Below, piece by piece: positions 27,269-35,790 of a DNA stretch of 50,804 nt (position 1 is the stretch's first letter; every line of letters starts with the position of its first letter). The stretch comes from Flavobacteriaceae bacterium (GTDB lineage: Bacteria > Bacteroidota > Bacteroidia > Flavobacteriales > Flavobacteriaceae). The DNA lies in NCBI GenBank assembly GCA_947459635.1, contig CANHEA010000008.1:1-50804 (forward strand), read 5' to 3'. Position numbers and translations under genes: made by a program. The notes under the pieces are model-generated. The model did not search any database. It was not told the DNA's origin and was given only the letters and a program-made list of their open reading frames with translations.

Positions 27269-28426
27269 ATGAACATTCTACTTGTAGGTGAATACAGTCG
27301 ACTTCACAATTCTTTAAAAGAAGGATTAGAACAATTGGGGCACCAGGTTGTCATCATTGGATTTAATGATGGTTTTAAAAAGTTTCCAGTTGATTTGCCT
27401 CTTCATCAAAAATGGAATTCTGGGTTTTTAAAGAAGATCAAAGTATTGGTCTATAAACTTGTAGGTTTTAATATCACTTCATGGCAAACTTACCGGCAGT
27501 TCAAATCATATGAAACGCAATTAAAAAACTTCGATGTCGTTCAGCTGATCAACGAGAATGCGTTCTATTGCGGTTATTATTATGAAAAGAAGATGCTACA
27601 ATTTCTATTTGAAAATAATAAAAATGTGTTTTTGATGTGTTGCGGAACAGACTATTTGACCGTTAAGTACTATTTCGAAAATCCAACATTCATGTCATTG
27701 TTACCGCCTTACCTAGAAGGAAAAATTAGACCTGAAAATTTTGAAAACGTGCTCAAGTTTCGCAAAGAACCGTTTCGAAAGACTCATGAGTATATCTATC
27801 AAAACATTCAAGGAGTTATTGCCTCTGATATCGATTATGATATCCCGATGCGAAATGAAATGAAGTACCTTGGAATGGTTCCAAACCCAATAAACAGTGA
27901 CAAAATCACTTTTGTGCCGCTTGAAATTAAGGGCAAGATTATCATCTTTCACGGGATTAATTCGGAAAGTTATTTCAAAAAAGGGAACGACTATTTTGAA
28001 AAGGCACTAACCATTATTGAAAAAAAATACCCCGATCAAGTAGAAATTGTCACAACCAGAAGTGTTCCCTATCTGGAGTATATCGACTTATATAATCGGG
28101 CTCACATCCTGCTAGATATGGTTTACGGCTATGATCAAGGTTTTCATGCGCTCGAAGCTATGGCGAAAGGCAAAGTCGTTTTTACTTGTGCTGAAAAGGA
28201 GTTCTATGATTATTATCAACTTCAAGAACGCGTCAATATAAATGCCCGGCCAGATGTCCCATATTTGGTTGATCAGCTCAGTCAATTAATTGAAAATCCA
28301 AACGACATCATTGAGATTGGTAAAAACGCAAGAAGATTTGTAGAAAGAGAACACAATTACAAAGCCATCGCAGCGCAATATTGTTCACTTTGGCAAACCG
28401 AAAAAAAACCATCAAATGCATGCTAG
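27269..28426 (+). CDS. GT-B-like glycosyltransferase
   Basis: A 385-residue protein with a two-domain GT-B look. The start, MNILLVGEYSRLHNSLKEGLEQLGHQV, is the typical N-terminal Rossmann strand and loop. The C-terminal domain has a GKIIIFHGINSESYFKKGNDYF segment and a late DMVYGYDQGFHALEAMAKGKVVFTC region that corresponds to the nucleotide-sugar site with its conserved Glu. Overall similarity to family 4 is weaker than for the neighbour, so substrate cannot be guessed. Its stop overlaps the stop of the opposing gene at CTAG (28423-28426). Confidence 0.75.
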   Translation: MNILLVGEYSRLHNSLKEGLEQLGHQVVIIGFNDGFKKFPVDLPLHQKWNSGFLKKIKVLVYKLVGFNITSWQTYRQFKSYETQLKNFDVVQLINENAFYCGYYYEKKMLQFLFENNKNVFLMCCGTDYLTVKYYFENPTFMSLLPPYLEGKIRPENFENVLKFRKEPFRKTHEYIYQNIQGVIASDIDYDIPMRNEMKYLGMVPNPINSDKITFVPLEIKGKIIIFHGINSESYFKKGNDYFEKALTIIEKKYPDQVEIVTTRSVPYLEYIDLYNRAHILLDMVYGYDQGFHALEAMAKGKVVFTCAEKEFYDYYQLQERVNINARPDVPYLVDQLSQLIENPNDIIEIGKNARRFVEREHNYKAIAAQYCSLWQTEKKPSNAC

Positions 28427-28809
28427 TTTTGAGCTATAGCATGATCCTTTCTTCTTTTACTAGAAAAATTAGCGGGATACTTTTTTTTATGCTCGTTAAT
28501 TAAAGTATACGGTTCATCCTCGGTAAATCCTTCTATCAAAACATAATTGTTGTTAAATAAGCAGTAACCTCGGTAATTTGACGGCAAAAAATCTGCGGTA
28601 ATCCACTCACCATCTTTCGTATATAAATACTGACCTGTGCAAGTATCGTAATATGCCTGTAAGTTGGGATAATAATAATATCGAACGGCAGGAACGACTT
28701 TAGCCGTTTTTTGCTTTGAAACATAAACAGTTTCCAAAACTACTTGTGCATACGTTGACTGTAGCAGCAAAAATAGTATGAGTTGAAGTATTCTTAGCCG
28801 CGTTCTCAT
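28423..28809 (-). CDS. Small secreted protein of unknown function
   Basis: A 128-residue protein with a clear signal peptide (MRTRLRILQLILFLLLQSTYAQ). The mature part is about 106 residues, rich in tyrosine (YYYYPNLQAYYDTCTGQYLY), with cysteines near residues 57 and 82 that could pair, and a basic tail. I do not recognise a domain. It is probably periplasmic or surface-exposed. The last base triplet shares CTAG with the glycosyltransferase on the other strand. No terminator or convincing promoter was seen. Confidence 0.7.
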   Translation of the reverse strand: MRTRLRILQLILFLLLQSTYAQVVLETVYVSKQKTAKVVPAVRYYYYPNLQAYYDTCTGQYLYTKDGEWITADFLPSNYRGYCLFNNNYVLIEGFTEDEPYTLINEHKKKYPANFSSKRRKDHAIAQN

Positions 28810-29131
28810 GATAAATTTATTTAGATTAATAAATCATCTTAAGATTTGGGTACTTAAAGTTAGAAAAAATCAGCGTAAAATCCTAATAAACTGGACAACT
28901 TACATCATTTCACCGTTAAAATACATGGAATTGTCAGTTATGAAGTTCAAATAAAGGCTAAATCAACACAATCTGTTAAAGTTTGCTGTCGTTTATCGGG
29001 TATTTTTTTATTTCAAATTATTAATGGCTAATTTGGTCATTTAATTATTAATCGATTGATTTAGTGAATTTTACCCAAAAAATCTATCAATAGAAATCAA
29101 TATCATGAACAGTCTCTAAAATTGAAATGTT
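28810..29131. other. Gene-free divergent region
   Basis: These 322 AT-rich bases separate two divergent genes. I saw no open frame of useful length, no tRNA, no strong hairpin and no full -33/-7 promoter. Weak near-matches to the -7 box occur, such as TAAAGTTTG near 28977, but none is convincing. Confidence 0.6.
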
Positions 29132-29698
29132 ATGGAAAATGCGAGAAAATCTGAAGAGAACCTTCCTGAAAAAAAGGAAAATGAAATCCACGCCCAAAGG
29201 CCAAAACTTGACGGTGAATCAGGGTTAAGAGAACTGATGTTGCAGGAACTTCGGTCGATGTATTATGTCGAAAAAGTAGTCGCCAAATCATTTGCAAAGA
29301 TTATCAAGAACGCATGCAATTTTGAACTAATCGAAGCGATTTACATTCATCAAGAAGACACACAAAAACAAGTGCTTCGAATTGAAGAATCATTCGAACT
29401 TCTTCAAGAAAAAGTCCTACTGGCACATTGCAACGCCATTGACACCATGATTGCTGACTTAGATGCAACTATTGAAAATACCAAATTCGGAATGATCCGT
29501 GATGCTGGAATCATCTTAGCTTTACACAAGGTTGAGCATTACGAAATTGCGTCGTATACGATATTGACTTTATACGCAGAAAACCTGCAAGAAAACACCC
29601 TTTTTGAATTGCTGGAAAAATCGCTAAACGAAGAGAAAGTAGCACAAATGCGTCTAGCAAAAATTGCCAGTACCATTAAATTCTATCCTACAGCATAA
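29132..29698 (+). CDS. DUF892 ferritin-like protein (YciE/YciF-like)
   Basis: A 188-residue protein. After a charged, probably disordered N-terminus of about 30 residues comes a four-helix ferritin-like bundle beginning LRELMLQELRSMYYVEKVVAKSF. The expected acidic and histidine positions appear along the helices: the first helix Glu residues, IHQEDTQKQVLRIEE, HKVEHYEIASY and SLNEEKVAQ. DUF892 proteins are linked to stress responses; diiron binding is known for relatives and only inferred here. An upstream in-frame ATG at 29105 is followed by a stop, confirming the start. It converges on the next gene with a 2-nt gap. Confidence 0.82.
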   Translation: MENARKSEENLPEKKENEIHAQRPKLDGESGLRELMLQELRSMYYVEKVVAKSFAKIIKNACNFELIEAIYIHQEDTQKQVLRIEESFELLQEKVLLAHCNAIDTMIADLDATIENTKFGMIRDAGIILALHKVEHYEIASYTILTLYAENLQENTLFELLEKSLNEEKVAQMRLAKIASTIKFYPTA

Positions 29699-29700
29699 CG

Positions 29701-30156
29701 CTATTTTGTAAAATGAGATTCATACATCTCGATCCATTTATCTGTACTCAATTTGGCGACTAATTCTCCAATCAGTGCATAAGGAATTTCATTCATCTTC
29801 TTGAAACGAATACAACTTTTTCCCATATCTAATTTGGACTTAACATGCTCAGGGTACGCTGCTGTAAACCAATTGAGCAATTGAGGATCTGCATAAATCC
29901 CCATGTGATATAACGAAATATTATTCTTCTGTGAAGCCAATGCCATCAGAGGAAGCGGCAATTTAGGATCACAATGATAGCCTTTCGGATAGATAGAATG
30001 CGGAACAACATATCCCAACATTCCATAATTCATGACTTCTACAAAACCTTCTGGAAGGTTCTGCATAATGGCGTCGCGAATCTTCATCATGGCTTCTTTT
30101 CTTTCGTCAGGCAAGCTGTCTACATACTCTGACGGTGTTTTTGCGGTTGATTGCAT
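29701..30156 (-). CDS. DUF1801 family protein
   Basis: A 151-residue cytoplasmic protein of the DUF1801/YdhG type. It begins with the family's TPSEYVDSLPDERKEAMMKIRDAIMQNLPEGF helix pair and continues with EVMNYGMLGYVVP, LMALASQKNNISLYHMG and the C-terminal GKSCIRFKKMNEIPYALIGEL segment. Proteins with this fold have no settled function. I take the ATG at 30156; the frame is open to a TTG three codons upstream. It is divergent from a dienelactone hydrolase gene, and the gap contains a palindrome (30201-30215). Confidence 0.85.
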   Translation of the reverse strand: MQSTAKTPSEYVDSLPDERKEAMMKIRDAIMQNLPEGFVEVMNYGMLGYVVPHSIYPKGYHCDPKLPLPLMALASQKNNISLYHMGIYADPQLLNWFTAAYPEHVKSKLDMGKSCIRFKKMNEIPYALIGELVAKLSTDKWIEMYESHFTK

Positions 30157-30200
30157 TTTTATCAAATTAATAGTTGAATCTCATATCTATGATCTGCTAA

Positions 30201-30215
30201 AGATAAATTTTATCT
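30201..30215. promoter_or_regulatory. Palindrome in the DUF1801/hydrolase divergent gap
   Basis: AGATAAA (30201-30207) and TTTATCT (30209-30215) form a perfect inverted repeat with a single central base. It lies 45 nt from the minus-strand start and 19 nt before the + -7 box at 30234. A regulator site is possible. Confidence 0.35.
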
Positions 30216-30233
30216 ATAATATCGAATACGATT

Positions 30234-30241
30234 TACCTTTG
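30234..30241 (+). promoter_or_regulatory. Candidate -7 box for the dienelactone hydrolase gene
   Basis: TACCTTTG matches TAnnTTTG. No TTG is seen 20 nt upstream. The leader would be about 77 nt. Confidence 0.4.
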
Positions 30242-30324
30242 TAAATATAAATCTTTTGAGAATTTTTAAAATACTGTCTCATTGCACTTTAAATTTATAG
30301 ATATTTGTTTACAAAAGAAAAAAA

Positions 30325-31092
30325 ATGAAAACAATTGTACTATTATTCTGCGTCAGTTTATGTTTTTCGATAGTTACACAAGCCCAGCTCAAAGAAATAT
30401 CATATGTTGACGGAAATCAAAAACTTACAGGTTTGGGACTGCTTCCCAAAAAAAACAATGAGAATAAAGCAGGCGTCCTGATTTTACCAGCATGGAAAGG
30501 AATTGACAATCATGCCAAAGAAACAGCGCAACAACTTGCTGATTTGGGCTATTATACATTTGTCGCAGATATTTATGGCGAAGGAAACTATCCAAAAAAC
30601 ACTAAAGAAGCAGGCGAACAAGCTGGGTTTTACAAAAAGAATATTGATAAATACCAAACCCGAATTCGATTAGCGCTAGAACAACTAATAAACCAAGGTG
30701 CCAATCCCAAAAAAATCGTAATCATTGGTTTTTGTTTCGGAGGAACTGGTGCTTTAGAAGCTGCCAGAGCTAATTTTCCGGTAGCGGGAGTTGTTTCTTT
30801 TCATGGTGGTTTAAGCAAAGACAGCACAAGAGAAGTAAAGGAAATTAAGACCAAAATTCTAGTTTGTCATGGAGCCGACGAAATATATGTGCCGCACGAT
30901 GAAGTGATGGCTTTTCAAAAGGAAATGCACGACGCCAAGGCAGACTACCAAATGATTTATTACGCAAATGCCGTTCATGCATTTACGGATCCAGAAGCGG
31001 GAAATGACAATGCTACAGGAGCCGCTTACAACAAAAAAGCCGCAGACCGATCTTGGCAACACTTTTTGCTTTTCTTGAACGAAGTACTTTAA
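30325..31092 (+). CDS. Dienelactone hydrolase family protein, exported
   Basis: A 255-residue alpha/beta hydrolase with a signal peptide (residues 1-20, ending TQAQ), so it is probably periplasmic or secreted. The nucleophile elbow is GFCFGG with Cys137, the cysteine nucleophile of true dienelactone hydrolases. Asp185 (CHGADEIYVP) and His218 (AVHAFTDP) complete the triad. Real substrates of exported members are unknown; carboxymethylene lactones are the classical ones. It may be followed by the DUF3667 gene as an operon, 39 nt downstream. Confidence 0.88.
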   Translation: MKTIVLLFCVSLCFSIVTQAQLKEISYVDGNQKLTGLGLLPKKNNENKAGVLILPAWKGIDNHAKETAQQLADLGYYTFVADIYGEGNYPKNTKEAGEQAGFYKKNIDKYQTRIRLALEQLINQGANPKKIVIIGFCFGGTGALEAARANFPVAGVVSFHGGLSKDSTREVKEIKTKILVCHGADEIYVPHDEVMAFQKEMHDAKADYQMIYYANAVHAFTDPEAGNDNATGAAYNKKAADRSWQHFLLFLNEVL

Positions 31093-31131
31093 ACATTATT
31101 TAATTACTTTAGATCAATTAATTTTTACGCT

Positions 31132-32205
31132 ATGAGTCACAATTCTATTCGCAACGATAAGACCTGCTTAAACTGCCGCCACGTTGTTCAAGAACGATTC
31201 TGCCCACATTGTGGACAAGAAAATATAGATAGCCGAAAATCTTTTCATCAATTGTTTCTGCACTTTTTTGAAGATTTGACGCATTACGAAAATGCATTTT
31301 GGCGAACCATCAAGAACCTGTTATTCAAACCCGCATCTTTAACTAAGGAGTATCTTTCAGGGAAACGTCTGTCCTATTTGGCACCAGTTAGGTTATATAT
31401 TTTTATCAGTTTTATAACTTTCTTTTTAATTACAGTGATGCCTAATACGGATTATAATTTAATTAAAATAAAGAGGACAACTACCTCGCAGACGGGATCA
31501 AATAAGAAAATAATCAAAACCGAGAATGTAAGCCTTGACGAGCTAATTGAAGCCAAAAAGATGGAAGGCCAAATTAAAGACTCTTTGAAAGCAAATATTT
31601 CGAAAGTGACACATGAGAAAAATAAGAAAATGGATTCTTTTTTTAATTTCGGTTATGAGTCAATTAAAGAATTAGACTCTTTACAGAAATTCGGTAGCAA
31701 AGATGATCACTTAGATGCCATTGAATATTGGTTTGTCAAAAAGACACTTGAAGTCAAAGCACGGAACACAAACGAAGAACTAATACAAAAATTCAAGGAG
31801 TCATTCGTTCATAATTTTTCTAAAACCTTGTTTATTTATATGCCACTATTTGCCTTTTCCCTTTGGCTATTTCACGGGAAGAAACGTTGGTATTACTTTG
31901 ACCACGGAATTTTTACTTTACATTATTTCTCGTTTATTTTGCTCATCGTACTCATTGTATTCCTATTTAGTAAATTCTTGTCATTGTTTGGAACTTCCAC
32001 TATTTCAGACACGATTAAAGGCGTCGTCGACCTTGTCGCATTTCTGTGGATGTTCTATTATTTCTTCCCAGCGCATCATCGATTTTATGGAGAAACTCGT
32101 CTAGTTTCCTTCGTCAAAAGTGTTGCGCTATTCTTTATCAATATAATTCTAATTTTTATTATCATTTTATTATTTGCACTGTATACCTTCATTAATATCC
32201 ATTAA
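31132..32205 (+). CDS. DUF3667 membrane protein with N-terminal zinc ribbon
   Basis: A 357-residue protein. It begins with a double-CxxC zinc ribbon (CLNC near residue 12 and FCPHCGQ near 23-29), then the family's FEDLTHYENAFWRTIKNLLFKPASLTKEYLSGKRLSYL block before the first membrane helix. A long charged, probably soluble segment follows (about residues 110-225). Four further hydrophobic helices fill the C-terminal third. DUF3667 is common in Bacteroidota and has no known function. A shorter paralogue lies at 41655. It sits between an exported hydrolase and an M28 lipoprotein whose start is 5 nt after its stop. Confidence 0.85.
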   Translation: MSHNSIRNDKTCLNCRHVVQERFCPHCGQENIDSRKSFHQLFLHFFEDLTHYENAFWRTIKNLLFKPASLTKEYLSGKRLSYLAPVRLYIFISFITFFLITVMPNTDYNLIKIKRTTTSQTGSNKKIIKTENVSLDELIEAKKMEGQIKDSLKANISKVTHEKNKKMDSFFNFGYESIKELDSLQKFGSKDDHLDAIEYWFVKKTLEVKARNTNEELIQKFKESFVHNFSKTLFIYMPLFAFSLWLFHGKKRWYYFDHGIFTLHYFSFILLIVLIVFLFSKFLSLFGTSTISDTIKGVVDLVAFLWMFYYFFPAHHRFYGETRLVSFVKSVALFFINIILIFIIILLFALYTFINIH

Positions 32206-32210
32206 AAAAC

Positions 32211-33227
32211 ATGAAAAAAAGTCTATTGCCATTATTGTCCCTTTTTATAATCTATAGTTGTGCTACTAAGAAAGAAAACAACGCAAAAACAGTCTCAGAT
32301 TATATCAACGTCATTACCGCGGAAAGCCTCACTAAAAATCTAACTTACATCGCCTCTGATGCCATGGAAGGTCGAGAAACCGGATCAGAAGGTCAAAAAA
32401 AAGCAGGACGCTACTTAATCGAACAACATCAAGCCAATGGATTGTCGTTTCCTAAAGGAGCAAATAGTTTTTACCAGCCGATTCCTGCCGCTTATCTTAA
32501 TGAGAAGTACAAAGAAAATCTATCCGATTCCGAGAATATTTGGGCATTCATCGAAGGTTCTGAAAAACCTAATGAAATTGTCGTTGTTTCGGCACACTAT
32601 GATCATGTTGGTATTAAAAAAGGAGAAGTTTATAACGGCGCAGATGACGATGGTTCGGGTACAGTTGCTTTAATTGAAATTGCGAAAGCGTTTCAAAAAG
32701 CAAAACGAGAAGGCCATGGACCAAAGCGTTCGATTCTTATTCTACACGTAACGGGAGAAGAACATGGGCTTCATGGATCCCGATTTTACTCTGAAAATCC
32801 TTTGTTCCCAATTGCAAATACCGTGGCTGATGTTAATATTGATATGATTGGTCGACACGACGAATTTCACCCTGACAATAGCAACTACATCTATTTAATT
32901 GGTTCAGATTATCTCTCGACCGATCTCTTTAATGTATGTGAAGAAACCAACAAAAAATACGGACACCTTGCGCTAGATTATAAATACAATGATCGCGCTG
33001 ATCCGAATCGCTTCTATTACCGTTCTGATCACTACAACTTCGCTAAAAATGGAATCCCATCTGTTTTTCTATTTACTGGAGTACATGCTGATTATCACAA
33101 GCCTGGAGATGATGTCGATAAAATTGAGTTTGATGCCTTAACCAAAAGAACGAAATACGCTTTTGCTATCGCTTGGGAAATTGCCAATCGAGAAAAACGA
33201 TTGATCGTAGACAAAGACGGTAAATAA
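32211..33227 (+). CDS. M28 family metallopeptidase lipoprotein
   Basis: A 338-residue zinc aminopeptidase-like protein with a lipoprotein signal (LFIIYSC, Cys17), so it is membrane-anchored outside the cytoplasm. The M28 metal and catalytic residues are visible: His129 (SAHYDHVG), Asp145 (NGADDDGSG), Glu183-Glu184 (TGEEHGLHGS), Asp in VNIDMIGRHD, and a late YRSDHYNF histidine. Such enzymes cleave N-terminal residues from peptides and feed amino-acid uptake. It follows the DUF3667 gene by 5 nt, suggesting one transcript. A strong terminator is shared with the opposing tRNA. Confidence 0.93.
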   Translation: MKKSLLPLLSLFIIYSCATKKENNAKTVSDYINVITAESLTKNLTYIASDAMEGRETGSEGQKKAGRYLIEQHQANGLSFPKGANSFYQPIPAAYLNEKYKENLSDSENIWAFIEGSEKPNEIVVVSAHYDHVGIKKGEVYNGADDDGSGTVALIEIAKAFQKAKREGHGPKRSILILHVTGEEHGLHGSRFYSENPLFPIANTVADVNIDMIGRHDEFHPDNSNYIYLIGSDYLSTDLFNVCEETNKKYGHLALDYKYNDRADPNRFYYRSDHYNFAKNGIPSVFLFTGVHADYHKPGDDVDKIEFDALTKRTKYAFAIAWEIANREKRLIVDKDGK

Positions 33228-33248
33228 GAAATAATAAAGTATAACAAA

Positions 33249-33276
33249 AAAAGCTTCGAGTTTCCTCGAAGCTTTT
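33249..33276. terminator. Bidirectional terminator between the M28 gene and tRNA-His
   Basis: The perfect 12-bp stem AAAAGCTTCGAG (33249-33260)/CTCGAAGCTTTT (33265-33276) has a 4-nt loop and A/T runs on both sides. It can end transcription from either direction. Confidence 0.92.
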
Positions 33277-33283
33277 GCTTTTG

Positions 33284-33358
33284 GGTGGCTGACCGGGTTC
33301 GAACCGGCGACCCTCGGCACCACAAACCAATACTCTAACCAGCTGAGCTACAACCACC
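33284..33358 (-). tRNA. tRNA-His (anticodon GTG)
   Basis: The minus strand folds into a full cloverleaf. The acceptor pairs GTGGTTG with CAGCCAC, the D arm is GCTC/GAGT, the anticodon stem TTGGT/GCCGA closes the loop TTGTGGT with anticodon GTG, and the T arm is GCCGG-TTCGAAC-CCGGT. The extra G at position -1 and discriminator C73 that define tRNA-His are both encoded. The 3' CCA is not encoded (the DNA reads CAA after C73) and must be added by the CCA enzyme. Confidence 0.96.
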
Positions 33359-33418
33359 ATTTTAACGAGTGCAAATGTATTGCAAAAGTTTTATTATACA
33401 AAGAAATAATTTAAAAAA

Positions 33419-34135
33419 TTAAATCAAATCTCCTAAGCTATTGACACCCAAATACCTTTCAACATTGAATCCTTCGGCATAGTCTTTTCCAATTAATCTT
33501 CCAAAATCTTGTGGACGATAATTCAAACTTTCTAAGAAGTTTTTCGTTGCGATTAGTGTTTCTGGTTCGGTACTATTTGGGTTATAGAACTGTGAACTAT
33601 AAGCTAAGATAGCTTCAACTCTTTTTTCATTAAAACCAGAAATATCAACGACAAAATCTGGTTGCAAATTCTTCCATTGCATATAATGATACACCGCTAT
33701 TGGGCGCCATGCTTGCTGCTTTTTACCATCATACTCCGTTTCAATTTTCATTAGTCCGGAAAGGAAACACGCATCAGACACTAATTTGCTTCCTTTTCCG
33801 TGATCAATATGACGGTCATCGATTGCATTGCACAACACAATATTGGGTTGGTATTTTCGGATCATTCGAATAACAGCCAATTGATGCTCTTCGTCATTAA
33901 CGAAAAAACCGTCTCTCATATTTAAATTTTCGCGGACTGCGATGCCCAAGATTTCTGCAGCCTTAGCCGACTCCATGTCTCTAGTCTCGGCAGTTCCGCG
34001 CGTTCCTAGTTCACCGCGAGTCAAATCAATGATGCCTACTTTCTTTCCGAGCGATACTTCTTTGGCAATGGTGCCACCGCAACCTAATTCAACATCATCT
34101 GGGTGCGCTCCAAAGGCGAGTATATCTAATTTCAT
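33419..34135 (-). CDS. bshB1: Bacillithiol biosynthesis deacetylase BshB1
   Basis: A zinc-dependent deacetylase that removes the acetyl group from GlcNAc-malate in bacillithiol synthesis, in the cytoplasm. The 238-residue LmbE-fold protein begins MKLDILAFGAHPDDVELGCG with the metal-binding AHPDD (residues 10-14). It has the BshB-specific GIIDLTRGELGTRGTAETR block and a later NAIDDRHIDHGKG with the third metal histidine. These match BshB1 better than general LmbE proteins. It follows menF on the same strand after 36 nt, so it may belong to that transcript. Bacillithiol is the main low-mass thiol of many Bacteroidota. Confidence 0.94.
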   Translation of the reverse strand: MKLDILAFGAHPDDVELGCGGTIAKEVSLGKKVGIIDLTRGELGTRGTAETRDMESAKAAEILGIAVRENLNMRDGFFVNDEEHQLAVIRMIRKYQPNIVLCNAIDDRHIDHGKGSKLVSDACFLSGLMKIETEYDGKKQQAWRPIAVYHYMQWKNLQPDFVVDISGFNEKRVEAILAYSSQFYNPNSTEPETLIATKNFLESLNYRPQDFGRLIGKDYAEGFNVERYLGVNSLGDLI

Positions 34136-34171
34136 ATTCTGAATTTTAATTAATATCGTAAAATAACAAAT

Positions 34172-35257
34172 CTAAAGTAACACTTTTTTAATTGTCGTTG
34201 CTTTGTTGACGGTTTCTAGCCATTCGCTCCCAGGATTACTTTGGGCGGTAATCCCACCACCAACATAAATATGAGCAGTATGCGTATTTGACATTTCGTC
34301 GGTTTCAATTTGAACACATCTTAAGTTTACAAACAAATCCGTAGCGTTTTCATTGGATTGAAAATCAATATTGAACTCTCCCAAAAATCCAGAATAATAA
34401 CGGCGATCATAGCCTTCATTCTGTAGAATAAATGATTTAGCCACCTCTTTTGGGAAGCCACAAACGGCTGGTGTTGGATGCAATATGGACAATAATTTTC
34501 GCAAATCTGTTCCGGTTTTAAATGTGCCGTGGATATCTGATTTTAGATGAATTAACTGTCCTGCTTTCAAATCATAAGGTTTAGAAATATGGAGCTCAGC
34601 ACTTAAATCCTCTAACTTGGAAACCAAAAAATCAGTGACTAGTTTTTGTTCCTCCATTTCTTTGTTACCCCAAATGGCAATGGCATTCTCGTCATATACT
34701 TGCGTACCAGCGACAGCCATCGTTCGAAATTCTAATTCATTGACATACAACAACGATTCAGAAAAAGCGCCCAACCACAATCCCACTTTAGGATGATATA
34801 AACAATAAGCGAATGCACTTGGATACAATTGCGCTAATTTTTGAAATCCAACAAAAAGATCAAAATCAACAAGCGGTAAAGTTTCTTTTCTAGAAATTAC
34901 AATCTTACTGCAATCGCCTTGATTGATTTGTTGAATCGCTTTTTCTACCAGTTGAATATGTTGCTCTTTCGCGACTGCATCAGAAATTTCAGGCGTCGGA
35001 AGTTCATTCTGCGTCAACTCAAGCACTTCAAAAGGCATCATCGCAATTTCGCATTGATTTTGCGGAATAAGTACCAATTTGTCGCCATCAAAGGGAGCAA
35101 AAACAAAACCTTTTTCCTCAAAATTCGTAATGGTATAAAGCTCCTGATTTCGTTGAAGCAATCCAATTACATGATTGCCATTGGGTTTTCTATAAAGGAC
35201 AAAAGGCAATTGCTGATCAAACTGCTGTCTGAATTTTTGCAGCGTGCTCGAGGTCAT
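34172..35257 (-). CDS. menF: Isochorismate synthase
   Basis: Converts chorismate to isochorismate, the first step to menaquinone. The 361-residue chorismate-binding protein lacks the long N-terminal part of some members, which is normal in Bacteroidota. C-terminal motifs include KIVISRKETLPL, LHPTPAVCGFPK and EGYDRRYYSGFLGEF, which set isochorismate synthases apart from anthranilate synthase, and an IYVGGGITAQSNPGSEW end. It overlaps the upstream thioesterase gene by 4 nt (ATGA), linking it to a second menaquinone step. A salicylate synthase role is unlikely given the context. Confidence 0.9.
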   Translation of the reverse strand: MTSSTLQKFRQQFDQQLPFVLYRKPNGNHVIGLLQRNQELYTITNFEEKGFVFAPFDGDKLVLIPQNQCEIAMMPFEVLELTQNELPTPEISDAVAKEQHIQLVEKAIQQINQGDCSKIVISRKETLPLVDFDLFVGFQKLAQLYPSAFAYCLYHPKVGLWLGAFSESLLYVNELEFRTMAVAGTQVYDENAIAIWGNKEMEEQKLVTDFLVSKLEDLSAELHISKPYDLKAGQLIHLKSDIHGTFKTGTDLRKLLSILHPTPAVCGFPKEVAKSFILQNEGYDRRYYSGFLGEFNIDFQSNENATDLFVNLRCVQIETDEMSNTHTAHIYVGGGITAQSNPGSEWLETVNKATTIKKVLL

Positions 35258-35682
35258 ATTTTTCGTTTTGGTAAAACCATATTGGTCAATTTGCAGATGG
35301 AAATCAATTTTCCGTTTTCGTCGGTAATTTTAATTTCCCATAAATGGATGCTTTTGCCTTGATGAACAATTCGAGCTGTCCCGGTAACCATGCCTGTTCG
35401 TTTGGCCCGCAAGTGGTTGGCTGCGATTTCGATGCCTCGAATTTCACTGAGTTCATTATTAACCAACAACATCGAAGCAGCACTTCCCACACTTTCTGCT
35501 AAAGCAACGCTCGCGCCACCGTGCAATAAACCCATGGGCTGATGAATTCTAGGATTGACTGGCATTTGCGCCACTAAAAAATCTTCTCCAGCATCGATAT
35601 ACTTGATTTCTAAAGTCTCCATCAAAGTATTCTTCGAAATCGTATTACAAAGCTCGAGCATTTTCTCTTTATCGAAGGCCAT
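35254..35682 (-). CDS. menI: Hotdog-fold thioesterase, probable DHNA-CoA hydrolase
   Basis: A 142-residue PaaI/YdiI-type hotdog thioesterase. The segment HQPMGLLHGGASVALAESVGSAASM carries the family's HGG and the catalytic Glu in ALAES. YdiI relatives hydrolyse 1,4-dihydroxy-2-naphthoyl-CoA in menaquinone synthesis. The 4-nt overlap with menF downstream is the main reason to assign that role, but the substrate is inferred; entH-like or phenylacetate hotdog enzymes are alternatives. I use the ATG at 35682; the frame is open to a TTG at 35697 that overlaps a -7 box (35695-35702). Confidence 0.75.
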   Translation of the reverse strand: MAFDKEKMLELCNTISKNTLMETLEIKYIDAGEDFLVAQMPVNPRIHQPMGLLHGGASVALAESVGSAASMLLVNNELSEIRGIEIAANHLRAKRTGMVTGTARIVHQGKSIHLWEIKITDENGKLISICKLTNMVLPKRKI

Positions 35683-35694
35683 ATCTTTTTTGTG

Positions 35695-35702
35695 CAAAAT
35701 TA
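35695..35702 (-). promoter_or_regulatory. -7 box for the menI-menF unit
   Basis: TAATTTTG on the minus strand, 13 nt before the ATG at 35682. A TTG lies 23 nt further upstream, slightly far. The leader would be only a few bases. Confidence 0.45.
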
Positions 35703-35790
35703 AGATTTATTAGGTTTGAAATGATCAACTTTCGAAAGTTTACTTTGGCATAGAATAAAAATTTAGAATAAGCGTTTTAAAACAATTCAA

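Noticed and set aside
34919..35362. 147-codon open frame on + opposite menF and the thioesterase
   Set aside because: Spans the overlap of two real genes on the other strand; basic, Phe-rich composition of a shadow frame.
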